A stretch of 6,874 nucleotides of DNA from an uncultured Bacteroidales bacterium. GTDB lineage: Bacteria > Bacteroidota > Bacteroidia > Bacteroidales > Muribaculaceae. The stretch lies in NCBI GenBank assembly GCA_945828175.1, contig CALZQD010000091.1, forward strand, positions 1-6,874, read 5' to 3'. Within the stretch, counting starts at the first letter, position 1, and each line of letters starts with the position of its first letter. Both the position numbers and the translations under genes were made by a program. The notes under the pieces were generated by a model. It was not told the origin of the DNA and ran no database searches. It worked only from the letters and a program-made list of their open reading frames with translations. Below are positions 1-6,730 of the stretch, piece after piece.

Positions 1-44
1 ATTCCTCTACGTCTCGTGGGCTCGGAGATGTGTATAAGAGACAG
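1..44. other. Residual Illumina Nextera i7 adapter (assembly artefact)
   Basis: This stretch is synthetic. Bases 26-44 are the 19-bp Tn5 mosaic end used for tagmentation, and bases 11-44 together are the standard Nextera read-2 transposase adapter. Bases 3-10 (TCCTCTAC) match, from memory, the i7 index N712, and the leading AT fits the last two bases of the P7 primer. The three parts are in the exact order of a Nextera library end, so the contig was built from untrimmed reads and genomic sequence begins at base 45. It should not be annotated as a transposon end or regulatory DNA. Confidence 0.97.
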
Positions 45-99
45 GAGTTATAGAGGGGTCACGGAGGGCGCGGCACGCGGTGGTTCGGTATAATTTTTG

Positions 100-107
100 T
101 ATCTTTG
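100..107 (+). promoter_or_regulatory. Bacteroidota -7 promoter box upstream of uvrA
   Basis: TATCTTTG matches the Bacteroidota primary-sigma -7 consensus TAnnTTTG exactly and lies in a short AT-rich island inside GC-rich sequence. No convincing -33 TTTG/TTG element is present 19-21 bp upstream. A TATAAT hexamer at 89-94 resembles an E. coli -10 box but has no -35 partner and is not the form used by Bacteroidota. If transcription starts about 4-7 bases after the box, the leader is very short: roughly 5-9 nt to the ATG at 120 or 14-18 nt to the ATG at 129. Confidence 0.6.
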
Positions 108-128
108 TAAGTCGCAAAAATGAGAATT

Positions 129-2939
129 ATGTCTGAACAATATATTTCAGTAAAAGGCGCCCGCGTCAACAATCTCAAGGATATAAGCATCGATCTGCCT
201 CGCGGCGAGTTTATCGTCGTGACGGGTCTTTCGGGCTCGGGCAAATCGTCGTTTGCCTTCGACACGCTGTATGCCGAGGGGCGCCGCCGCTATGTCGAGA
301 GTCTGTCGTCGTATGCGCGCCAGTTCCTGGGCAAGCTCCGCAAACCCGAGTGTGATTATATCAAGGGCCTGCCGCCGGCAATCGCCATCGAGCAGAAGGT
401 CAACACGCGCAATCCGCGTTCGACCGTCGGCACGTCGACCGAAATCTACGACTACCTGCGAATGCTCTTCGGCCGCGTCGGCCACACCTATTCGCCGGTG
501 TCGGGCGCCGAGGTGCGCAAGCATACTGTCGACGACGTCGTCGCTGCCGCAGCAGCCTACCCCGAGGGGACCCGCATCGCCGTGGCCGCCCCTGTCGTGC
601 TGCCCGAGGGCCGCACCTTCGAGGCCCAGCTCGACATCTATCTTAAAGAGGGCTTCAGCCGCCTGCTCACGGCCGATGGCTCGTTTATCGACATCGCCGA
701 CATTGTCGCCGGCACCGAAAAGATCGACGACCCTGCGACGGTGATGCTGCTGGTCGACCGTCTCGCCGTGGCCCGCGAGGGCGACGAGGTGTCGCGACTG
801 GCCGAGTCGGCCGAAACGGCTTTCTTCGAGGGCCGCGACTGCTGCACGCTCGTCGTCTGGCACGACGGCACGACCGAGCGCCACGATTTCTCGAAGCGCT
901 TCGAGGCCGACGGCATGACCTTCGTCGAGCCGAGCGAGCAGATGTTCAACTTCAACAACCCCTTCGGCGCATGCCCGACCTGCGAAGGCTTCGGCAAAGT
1001 GCTCGGCGTCGACGACAAGCTCGTCGTGCCCGACCGCTCGCTGACCGTCTTCGAGGGTGCCGTGGCCTGCTGGCGCAGCGATCTGATGAGCGAGTGGAAG
1101 CGCCGCTTCATCGCTGTGGCCGCCAAGCACGATTTCCCGATTCATCTACCTTATGCCGAACTGACGCCGGCGCAACTCGACCTGCTCTGGCACGGCGACG
1201 GCAAGGGCTCGGCTTCAATCGACGCCTTCTTCGAGTGGCTCGAGAGCCAGCGCTACCAGATACAATACCGCGCGATGATGGCCCGCTACCGCGGCAAGAC
1301 CACCTGTCCCGACTGCCACGGCTCGCGTCTGCGACGCGACGCCGCCTATGTCAAAATAGCAGGCAAGACCATCTCAGATATCACGACGATGCCCGTCACC
1401 GACGCCGTCGCCTGGTTTGACGCCCTCGAGCTAAACGAGACCGACAGCCGCATCGCCGACCGTCTGCTCATCGAAATCAAGAGCCGTCTCCACTTCCTGC
1501 TCGAAGTCGGCCTTGGCTATCTGACGCTCGACCGACTGTCGAACTCGCTCTCGGGCGGCGAGAGCCAGCGCATCAACCTGGCGACCTCGCTCGGCAGCAG
1601 TCTCGTCGGCTCGCTCTATATACTCGACGAGCCGTCGATTGGTCTGCATCCTCGTGACACCGACCGCCTTATCGGCGTGCTCGGCAAACTGAAAAAGCTC
1701 GGCAACACCGTTGTCGTCGTCGAGCATGACGAAGAGATAATGCGCGCGGCCGACCGGATTGTCGACATTGGTCCCGACGCCGGCACGGGCGGCGGCCGGA
1801 TTGTATATAACGGCCCCGTTCCCGCCGATGCCGCAGCCGCCGAGCGCGACGCGCCGCTGTCGCACACGATGCGCTATCTGTCGGGCTCAGAGACTATTGA
1901 GACGCCCGGGGCGCGCCGCCGCTCGTCGAGCTACATCGAGGTCAAGGGCGCCACGGAACACAATCTCAAGAACATCGACGTCAAGTTCCCGCTCGGGGTG
2001 ATGACCGTCGTTACGGGCGTCAGCGGCTCGGGTAAGTCGACGCTGGTCAGAGACATACTCTTCAAAGCCGTCAACCGCGAGCTCGGCAATCCGGGCGACG
2101 CGCCCGGCCTGTTCAAGTCGCTCAAGGGCGACCTCAGCCGCCTGACGGCCGTAGAGTTTGTCGACCAGAACCCCATCGGCAGGTCAACACGCTCGAACCC
2201 CGCCACTTACCTCAAGGCCTACGACGAGATACGCACACTTTTCGCCGAGACGCAGGCCGCCAAGCAGATGGGCTTCAAGCCGGCCTACTTCTCGTTTAAC
2301 GCCGAGGGCGGCCGCTGCGAGGAGTGCAAGGGCGAGGGCTCGATTTCAATCGAGATGCAGTTTATGGCCGACATCGTCGTGCCCTGCGAGTGCTGCCACG
2401 GCAAGCGCTTCAAGCCCGAAGTGCTCGAGATTACCTACCGCGGCAAGAACATCTACGACGTGCTCGAAATGACCATCGACGAAGCCATCGAATTCTTCGG
2501 CGAGAGCGACGGAGCGACCGAACGCCGCATCGTGCGCCGTCTGATGCCGCTGAAAGACGTCGGCCTGGGCTACATAAAGCTCGGCCAGTCGTCGTCGACG
2601 CTGTCGGGCGGCGAGAACCAGCGCGTCAAACTCGCATGGTTCTTAGCGCAGGAAAAGCCTCAGCCGACGCTGTTTATCTTCGACGAGCCGACGACGGGCC
2701 TGCACTTCCACGACATCAACATTCTGCTCAAAGCCTTCGACCGACTGCTCGAACACGGCCACACGCTCGTCGTCATCGAGCACAACATCGAGGTCATCAA
2801 ATGTGCAGACAACGTCGTCGACATCGGTCCCGAGGGCGGCGAGCACGGCGGCGAGGTCGTCGCGACCGGTACGCCCGAGGAGATTGTCGCCGCGCGCAAA
2901 GGCCACACATGGAAATATCTCGAGCCGAAACTGAAATAA
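129..2939 (+). CDS. uvrA: Excinuclease ABC subunit A (UvrA)
   Basis: UvrA is the dimeric DNA-damage sensor of nucleotide excision repair; it loads UvrB onto lesions in the cytoplasm. The 936-aa length is normal for the family (E. coli 940). Two ABC ATPase halves are intact: Walker A at 33-41 (K39) and 630-638 (K636), LSGGE signatures at 474-478 and 825-829, and Walker B DEP at D500-E501 and D852-E853. The region around 115-255 corresponds to the UvrB-binding domain, which argues against the shorter UvrA2 paralogues. Zinc pairs C282/C285, C393/C396 and C730/C733 with C753/C756 are present, but the cysteines expected near 122-125 and 259-262 are absent (see findings). I chose the ATG at 129 because MSEQYI aligns with the usual UvrA N-terminus; the in-frame ATG at 120 would add MRI. 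It appears to be a single-gene transcript, with a promoter at 100-107 and a possible terminator after the stop. Confidence 0.97.
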   Translation: MSEQYISVKGARVNNLKDISIDLPRGEFIVVTGLSGSGKSSFAFDTLYAEGRRRYVESLSSYARQFLGKLRKPECDYIKGLPPAIAIEQKVNTRNPRSTVGTSTEIYDYLRMLFGRVGHTYSPVSGAEVRKHTVDDVVAAAAAYPEGTRIAVAAPVVLPEGRTFEAQLDIYLKEGFSRLLTADGSFIDIADIVAGTEKIDDPATVMLLVDRLAVAREGDEVSRLAESAETAFFEGRDCCTLVVWHDGTTERHDFSKRFEADGMTFVEPSEQMFNFNNPFGACPTCEGFGKVLGVDDKLVVPDRSLTVFEGAVACWRSDLMSEWKRRFIAVAAKHDFPIHLPYAELTPAQLDLLWHGDGKGSASIDAFFEWLESQRYQIQYRAMMARYRGKTTCPDCHGSRLRRDAAYVKIAGKTISDITTMPVTDAVAWFDALELNETDSRIADRLLIEIKSRLHFLLEVGLGYLTLDRLSNSLSGGESQRINLATSLGSSLVGSLYILDEPSIGLHPRDTDRLIGVLGKLKKLGNTVVVVEHDEEIMRAADRIVDIGPDAGTGGGRIVYNGPVPADAAAAERDAPLSHTMRYLSGSETIETPGARRRSSSYIEVKGATEHNLKNIDVKFPLGVMTVVTGVSGSGKSTLVRDILFKAVNRELGNPGDAPGLFKSLKGDLSRLTAVEFVDQNPIGRSTRSNPATYLKAYDEIRTLFAETQAAKQMGFKPAYFSFNAEGGRCEECKGEGSISIEMQFMADIVVPCECCHGKRFKPEVLEITYRGKNIYDVLEMTIDEAIEFFGESDGATERRIVRRLMPLKDVGLGYIKLGQSSSTLSGGENQRVKLAWFLAQEKPQPTLFIFDEPTTGLHFHDINILLKAFDRLLEHGHTLVVIEHNIEVIKCADNVVDIGPEGGEHGGEVVATGTPEEIVAARKGHTWKYLEPKLK

Positions 2940-2966
2940 AAAATCGCTGCAGACGGTCGGTTTTTT
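2938..2966 (+). terminator. Possible weak intrinsic terminator after uvrA
   Basis: Six A residues plus TCG (2938-2946) can pair with CGG plus six T residues (2958-2966), giving a 9-bp stem with one G-U pair and an 11-base loop. The pattern of A-tract, short GC core and T-tract resembles bidirectional Bacteroidota terminators, but the GC core is only three pairs and the first bases overlap the uvrA stop codon. It would separate uvrA from the following operon, which has its own promoter. Confidence 0.4.
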
Positions 2967-2978
2967 AGATAATATATG

Positions 2979-2986
2979 TAATTTTG
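2979..2986 (+). promoter_or_regulatory. Bacteroidota -7 promoter box for the five-gene operon
   Basis: TAATTTTG fits the TAnnTTTG consensus exactly and ends only 8 bp before the ATG at 2995, so the transcript would be leaderless or carry a leader of a few nucleotides. A T-run at 2961-2966 is too close and lacks the G to count as a clear -33 element. The surrounding AT-rich stretch (2961-2996) contrasts with the GC-rich genes on both sides. It is the only promoter-like site I can see between uvrA and the end of the SDR gene. Confidence 0.6.
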
Positions 2987-2994
2987 CAAGATAT

Positions 2995-3531
2995 ATGACA
3001 ACAGAAAGAAAGTCAGTGTTTAAACGCGGCGCCGACGACGGCTTCTGGGCAGGCATCTATCTGTCGGTACTTGTCATCGCCTTGTTGCTGTCGGTCAAGT
3101 CGTTGCTTGCGGGCATGCTGGGCCTTGTGATGGCCGTCGGCGTACCTGTCGCGACATATCTGCTGCTCAGGCGCGCCTATCGCGCCGATTACGGCACTAC
3201 GCGCTTCTCGGAGCTGTGGATGCAGGGCATATGCACCTTCTTCTTCGGCAGCCTGATAATGGCCGTGGCGCTGTATGTGTTCCTCGGCTACATCGAGCCG
3301 GGCTACATCTACTCGCTGGTCGGGCAGGCCGTCGACACCTACCGCGTCGTAGGCACTCCGCAAGCCGTCGAGATGGCCGACATGCTCCAGAAACTCGCAG
3401 ACAGCCATATGCTGCCGTCGCCGATAATGGTGGCGGTCGACATGATCTGGACGGTGTCGTTCACCGGGTCGGTGCTGTCGCTGCTGCTTTCGCTGATTGT
3501 CAGAGCCGTGCCTCTGAAAAAGAGGACTTAA
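2995..3531 (+). CDS. DUF4199 family four-helix membrane protein
   Basis: This 178-aa integral inner-membrane protein has four predicted helices by eye: about 17-38, 40-58, 75-99 and 143-171. Between the third and fourth is a loop of some 40 residues that begins with a YIEPGYI motif. The layout, the FSELW segment before helix 3 and the loop motif match the DUF4199 family, which is widespread in Bacteroidota and has no established function that I know of. The C-terminus is basic (KKRT), suggesting a cytoplasmic end. It is the first gene of the operon, directly behind its promoter, and is followed after 21 bp by the GT2 glycosyltransferase. I recall this pairing from other Bacteroidota, so a shared role in lipid-linked sugar handling is plausible but unproven. 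No Shine-Dalgarno sequence is visible. Confidence 0.85.
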   Translation: MTTERKSVFKRGADDGFWAGIYLSVLVIALLLSVKSLLAGMLGLVMAVGVPVATYLLLRRAYRADYGTTRFSELWMQGICTFFFGSLIMAVALYVFLGYIEPGYIYSLVGQAVDTYRVVGTPQAVEMADMLQKLADSHMLPSPIMVAVDMIWTVSFTGSVLSLLLSLIVRAVPLKKRT

Positions 3532-3552
3532 CATGTAATAAACCGATTAGAG

Positions 3553-4524
3553 ATGGATATTTCAGTTGTAGTACCGCTATATAATGAGGAAGAGTCGCTT
3601 CCCGAACTCGAGGCGTGGATTGCCCGCGTCATGGACGAGCATAAATTCTCGTATGAGATAATCTTTGTCAACGACGGGTCGACCGACGGCTCACGCCGGG
3701 TCATCGAGGAGCTCAGGAAGCACAATCCCAACGTCAAGGGCATATCATTCCGCCGCAACTACGGCAAGTCGCCGGCGCTCAATACCGGCTTCCGCGCGGC
3801 CAAGGGCGACGTCGTCATCACGATGGACGCCGACCTGCAGGACAGCCCCGACGAGATTCCCGAACTCTACCGCATGATCACCGAGGACGGCTATGACCTC
3901 GTGTCGGGCTACAAGCAGAAACGCTACGACCCGCTGTCGAAGACCATTCCGACGAAGCTCTTCAACGCCACAGCGCGTCGCGTCAGCGGCATCAAGAACC
4001 TCCACGACTTCAACTGCGGCCTGAAAGCCTACCGCCACAAGGTCATTGAACGCATCGAAGTCTACGGTGATATGCACCGCTATATACCTTATCTGGCCAA
4101 GCTGGCCGGCTTCAACCGCATAGGCGAGAAGGTGGTCCACCATCAGGCCCGCAAGTACGGCAAGACCAAATTCGGTCTCGACCGCTTTGTCAATGGCTAT
4201 CTCGACCTGGCGACGCTCTGGTTTACAGGCAAATTCGGCGGCAAGCCGATGCACTTCTTCGGCCTGTTGGGCAGCCTGATGTTTATCCTCGGCTTCCTCG
4301 CCGTGGCCTTTGTCGGCGGCATGAAGCTATATCATATGTATTCGGGTCACAGCTATATACTTGTGACCGATTCGCCCTATTTCTACCTGTCATTGGTGCT
4401 GATGCTTCTCGGCTCGCAGCTCTTCCTGGCGGGATTCGTCGGAGAGCTTGTCGTGAGAAACTCGCCCAAGCGCAACGACTACGAGATTGAAGGCACAGTG
4501 GGATTCGACGAAGAGACGAAATGA
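3553..4524 (+). CDS. GT2 glycosyltransferase, polyprenyl-phosphate (DPM1/GtrB/ArnC-like) type
   Basis: The 323-aa protein has an N-terminal GT-A catalytic domain (about 1-225) and two C-terminal transmembrane helices (about 233-257 and 276-300). Visible motifs are the nucleotide-binding VVVPLYNEE start, D41-G42-S43, the metal-binding D92-A93-D94 followed by LQD, the DFNCGLKAY segment (152-160), and R200-K-Y-G-K-T-K206-F, which corresponds to the carrier-phosphate-binding region of GtrB-like enzymes. By family knowledge it transfers a sugar from a nucleotide sugar to undecaprenyl or another polyprenyl phosphate on the cytoplasmic face of the inner membrane. The donor sugar cannot be told from sequence. 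It begins 21 bp after the DUF4199 gene and its TGA stop overlaps the next start as ATGA, indicating translational coupling. Its C-terminus is acidic and soluble. The class is certain; the substrate is not. Confidence 0.93.
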   Translation: MDISVVVPLYNEEESLPELEAWIARVMDEHKFSYEIIFVNDGSTDGSRRVIEELRKHNPNVKGISFRRNYGKSPALNTGFRAAKGDVVITMDADLQDSPDEIPELYRMITEDGYDLVSGYKQKRYDPLSKTIPTKLFNATARRVSGIKNLHDFNCGLKAYRHKVIERIEVYGDMHRYIPYLAKLAGFNRIGEKVVHHQARKYGKTKFGLDRFVNGYLDLATLWFTGKFGGKPMHFFGLLGSLMFILGFLAVAFVGGMKLYHMYSGHSYILVTDSPYFYLSLVLMLLGSQLFLAGFVGELVVRNSPKRNDYEIEGTVGFDEETK

Positions 4525-5036
4525 CAAGGCATAAGACAGTCATATCGGCTCTGGCGGCGCTAATGGTTTCGGCGGCAATGCTGCAGTCGTGCAACTCGAC
4601 GGGCTGCACCGAAAACCGCAACGCCATACCTCAGGCCGAGTTTTTCTCGGCCGGCGACGAGGAGTCGATAACGCTCGACTCGCTCGAGATTGTTGGCGTC
4701 AACGCTCCGCGCGACTCGGTGCTGTCGGCGCCGGGAACGCAGGTGTCGAAGGTATATCTGCCTATGCGGCCGACGGCCGACGTGACGGCCTGGTCGTTTG
4801 CCTACCGCTGGAAGGCGCTCGACGACTCGCGGCTCAACGACACGATAACATTCGGCTACACGACGATACCCTATTTCACGTCGGAAGAGTGCGGCGCGAC
4901 CTACCGCTATCATATCGACCGCATGGACTATACGAGCCGTCTTATCGACTCGGTCGCTGTGGTCGACTCGATGATAACCAATGTCGACAAGGTCTACATA
5001 AGAATATTCTTTAAAGTTTCAGACGCCGATGAATAG
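4521..5036 (+). CDS. Small lipoprotein, DUF6452-like
   Basis: This 171-aa protein has a short basic N-terminus (MTRHK), a hydrophobic core and a lipobox LQSC with lipidation expected at C24, so it should be a lipoprotein of the periplasmic face. The -2 glutamine is unusual against the E. coli consensus. No acidic surface-export signal follows the cysteine, so an inward-facing location is likely. The mature part has two further cysteines, C29 and C124, that could form a disulfide. The later segments ECGATYRYHID and SMITNVDKVYIRIFF resemble the Bacteroidales DUF6452 family as I remember it; no biochemical role is known to me. Its start overlaps the glycosyltransferase stop by four bases (ATGA), and its end overlaps the next gene by 8 bp, so the three are probably made together. 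Confidence 0.78.
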   Translation: MTRHKTVISALAALMVSAAMLQSCNSTGCTENRNAIPQAEFFSAGDEESITLDSLEIVGVNAPRDSVLSAPGTQVSKVYLPMRPTADVTAWSFAYRWKALDDSRLNDTITFGYTTIPYFTSEECGATYRYHIDRMDYTSRLIDSVAVVDSMITNVDKVYIRIFFKVSDADE

Positions 5037-5970
5037 CCGCCGGACGAGCATACTGATTATTATGGCTGTCGCAGCTCTCGCTGTCATACTGCCGGCGACG
5101 GCACAGCGCCGCCGCATGACGCCGGTCGACAATCCGTCGACGATGACGCAGTCGGTCAACGAGACAAAGAACGACACGGCGCGCATCAACGCCGCCCGCC
5201 GCGCTCGCTCGGTGCATTACCATGACGACAATGGCAACGTTGTCTACCTCGACACCGTTACAGGCGAGGAATGGCGCGACTCGACGGCGATCATGGCCCT
5301 GCCGAAGATGAAATATCCGCTGATTTTCGAGGGCGCCGTCGGTATCAACATCTGGGACCCGGTAATGCGCGCCTTCGGGCAGCACTACGGCCTGGCCGAC
5401 GCATGGGTCGAGCTGAGTCTCCACAACCGCTACAAGCCTATTTTCGAGTTTGGCCTCGGCCAGGCGAAATATACGCCGTCAGACGGCAACTATACCTATA
5501 AGTCGCCCACGAGCGTCTATTTCAGGCTCGGCGCCAACTATAATTTCCTCTATAACTCGTCGCCCGACTATCAGTTCTACGGCGGCCTGCGATATGGCTT
5601 CTCGCCGTTCACCTACTCGATAACCAACATCATGGTCGACTCGCCTTACTGGGATGAGACCGTGGGCTTCGATATACCGTCGCGCAGCGCAACGGCCGGC
5701 TGGCTCGAGGTTGTCTTCGGCCTGAAGGTGAAGCTCTGGGGCCCGATTTCGGCGGGGTGGAGCATAAGATACAAGAGTCTGCTCCACTGCAGCACGAGCG
5801 CCAACGGCAAACCGTGGTATATCCCCGGCTTCGGCACACGCGGCTCGGCCCTCGGCGGCAGTTTCTCGATAAGCTACACCCTGCCGCTGAACAAAGCTAA
5901 GGCCCCCGAGGTTATAGAAGAAAAGCTGCCCGAGACGGGAGAGATGCTTCCGCCCGACAGCGAAGAATAG
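5029..5970 (+). CDS. Secreted outer-membrane beta-barrel-like protein, DUF6048-like
   Basis: This 313-aa protein starts with a signal peptide: a basic MNSRRT, a hydrophobic stretch at 7-22, and probable cleavage after A25 (LPATA then QRRR). Residues about 95-285 are rich in alternating aromatic and glycine strands with turns, for example FEFGLGQ, VYFRLGANYNF, YGGLRYGF, WLEVVFGLKV and AGWSIRYK, as in small outer-membrane barrels. The NRYKPIFEFG and KPWYIPGFG segments recall the DUF6048 family of Bacteroidales, which I remember as the usual neighbour of DUF6452. The tail (about 289-313) is charged and proline-rich rather than ending in an aromatic residue, so it may extend into the periplasm. 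It overlaps the lipoprotein gene by 8 bp and is followed 4 bp later by the SDR gene. Its function is unknown, and the barrel fold is inferred from strand pattern only. Confidence 0.78.
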   Translation: MNSRRTSILIIMAVAALAVILPATAQRRRMTPVDNPSTMTQSVNETKNDTARINAARRARSVHYHDDNGNVVYLDTVTGEEWRDSTAIMALPKMKYPLIFEGAVGINIWDPVMRAFGQHYGLADAWVELSLHNRYKPIFEFGLGQAKYTPSDGNYTYKSPTSVYFRLGANYNFLYNSSPDYQFYGGLRYGFSPFTYSITNIMVDSPYWDETVGFDIPSRSATAGWLEVVFGLKVKLWGPISAGWSIRYKSLLHCSTSANGKPWYIPGFGTRGSALGGSFSISYTLPLNKAKAPEVIEEKLPETGEMLPPDSEE

Positions 5971-5974
5971 GCAT

Positions 5975-6712
5975 ATGAAAAAGATAATCATCATCGGCGC
6001 ATCGTCGGGCATGGGCATGAGGATTGCCACTGATTTCGCCCGCGCGGGCTGGCGTGTCGGCGTCGCAGCGCGGCGTCTCGACCGTCTTGAGTCAATAAAA
6101 GAGCTTTATCCCGACCGTGTCGCGTGCTCGGCCATCGACGTCACGGCTCAGGATGCGGTTGAGAAATTCGAAGACCTCATCGAAATGATCGACGGTATGG
6201 ATATCTTCCTCTATGCCGCCGGATGCGGCTGGAGCAATCCCGACCTCGACGAGGCCAAGGACATGGCGACTATCGACGTGAATATCAATGGCTTTACGCG
6301 CATCGTCAACGCTGCCTACCGCTATTTCAAGGCGACGGCAAACGTCAGCCGCGGCCGCATCGCCGTCATCACCTCAATAGCGGGTGTGAAAGGTCTCGGC
6401 GTCTCGGCAGCCTACTCGGCAACGAAGCGTTACCAATGGACTTACCTTCAGGCGCTTGACCAGTTGGCTCATATGCAGCACGTCAACGTGTCGATTACCG
6501 ACATTCGTCCGGGCTTCGTCGATACCGACCTGCTTGACAAGAAGCGCAGCTACCCGATGCTGATGAGCGTCGACTATGTGGCGCCACGCATCGAGCGCGC
6601 TATCATGAAGCGACGCCGTGTCGCCGTCATCGACTCGCGCTGGCTCATTATCAGCGGCCTATGGCGCGCGATACCCAACTGTCTGTGGCCGCACCTCGGC
6701 ATCGACCTGTGA
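5975..6712 (+). CDS. Classical short-chain dehydrogenase/reductase (SDR)
   Basis: This 245-aa cytoplasmic Rossmann-fold oxidoreductase has all the core classical SDR elements: the cofactor motif GASSGMG (8-14), R33-R34 after strand 2 (which favours NADPH), D55-V56 for the adenine pocket, YAAG (80-83) in place of the usual NNAG, the structural N103, catalytic S134, Y147 and K151 (YSATK), and PGFVDTD (179-185). The C-terminal 25 residues are hydrophobic and tryptophan-rich (LIISGLWRAIPNCLW), which could form a dimer contact or touch the membrane. The substrate cannot be predicted. It is the last gene of the operon, starting 4 bp after the barrel gene, so a role in making an envelope lipid or sugar precursor is possible by context only. 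The next gene converges on it, with 9 bp between stop codons. Confidence 0.92.
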   Translation: MKKIIIIGASSGMGMRIATDFARAGWRVGVAARRLDRLESIKELYPDRVACSAIDVTAQDAVEKFEDLIEMIDGMDIFLYAAGCGWSNPDLDEAKDMATIDVNINGFTRIVNAAYRYFKATANVSRGRIAVITSIAGVKGLGVSAAYSATKRYQWTYLQALDQLAHMQHVNVSITDIRPGFVDTDLLDKKRSYPMLMSVDYVAPRIERAIMKRRRVAVIDSRWLIISGLWRAIPNCLWPHLGIDL

Positions 6713-6730
6713 GGCAGGTTGTTATTTCTT
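6703..6730 (+). terminator. Possible hairpin terminator at the end of the operon
   Basis: CGACCTG (6703-6709) can pair with CAGGTTG (6715-6721), giving a 7-bp stem with one G-U pair around a 5-base loop, followed by a T-rich run TTATTTCTT (6722-6730). The SDR stop codon (6710-6712) lies in the loop. The run is interrupted and the stem is short, so it is only a candidate. It sits between the two convergent genes, where a terminator is expected. Confidence 0.4.

Noticed and set aside
26..44. Tn5 mosaic end read as a natural transposon terminus
   Set aside because: It is embedded in the full Nextera adapter with an index, at the extreme contig end, with no transposase nearby.
89..94. TATAAT as a sigma70-type -10 box for uvrA
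   Set aside because: There is no TTGACA-like element 16-18 bp upstream, and Bacteroidota primary sigma uses TAnnTTTG, which is present just downstream.
530..543. Perfect 14-bp palindrome (CGACGACGTCGTCG)
   Set aside because: It encodes a Val-Asp-Asp-Val-Val stretch inside uvrA, using the GAC and GTC codons favoured throughout the window; chance is sufficient.
147..1145. Long open frame (332 codons) on the minus strand opposite uvrA
   Set aside because: It lies wholly inside an intact uvrA, its peptide is biased in composition with no recognisable motif, and such antisense frames are expected from GC-rich codon bias.
129..2939. UvrA2-type or resistance-associated UvrA paralogue
   Set aside because: The region corresponding to the UvrB-binding domain is present at full length and total length is that of UvrA1; only the zinc ligands there are missing.
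3013..3534. Minus-strand open frame (173 codons) covering the DUF4199 gene
   Set aside because: Its predicted product is a His/Arg/Gln-rich polar string, while the plus strand encodes a coherent four-helix membrane protein.
3533..3538. ATGTAA minimal start-stop unit between the DUF4199 and glycosyltransferase genes
   Set aside because: Start-stop units can stall ribosomes, but a single six-base match in an AT-rich gap with no ribosome-binding signal is not evidence.
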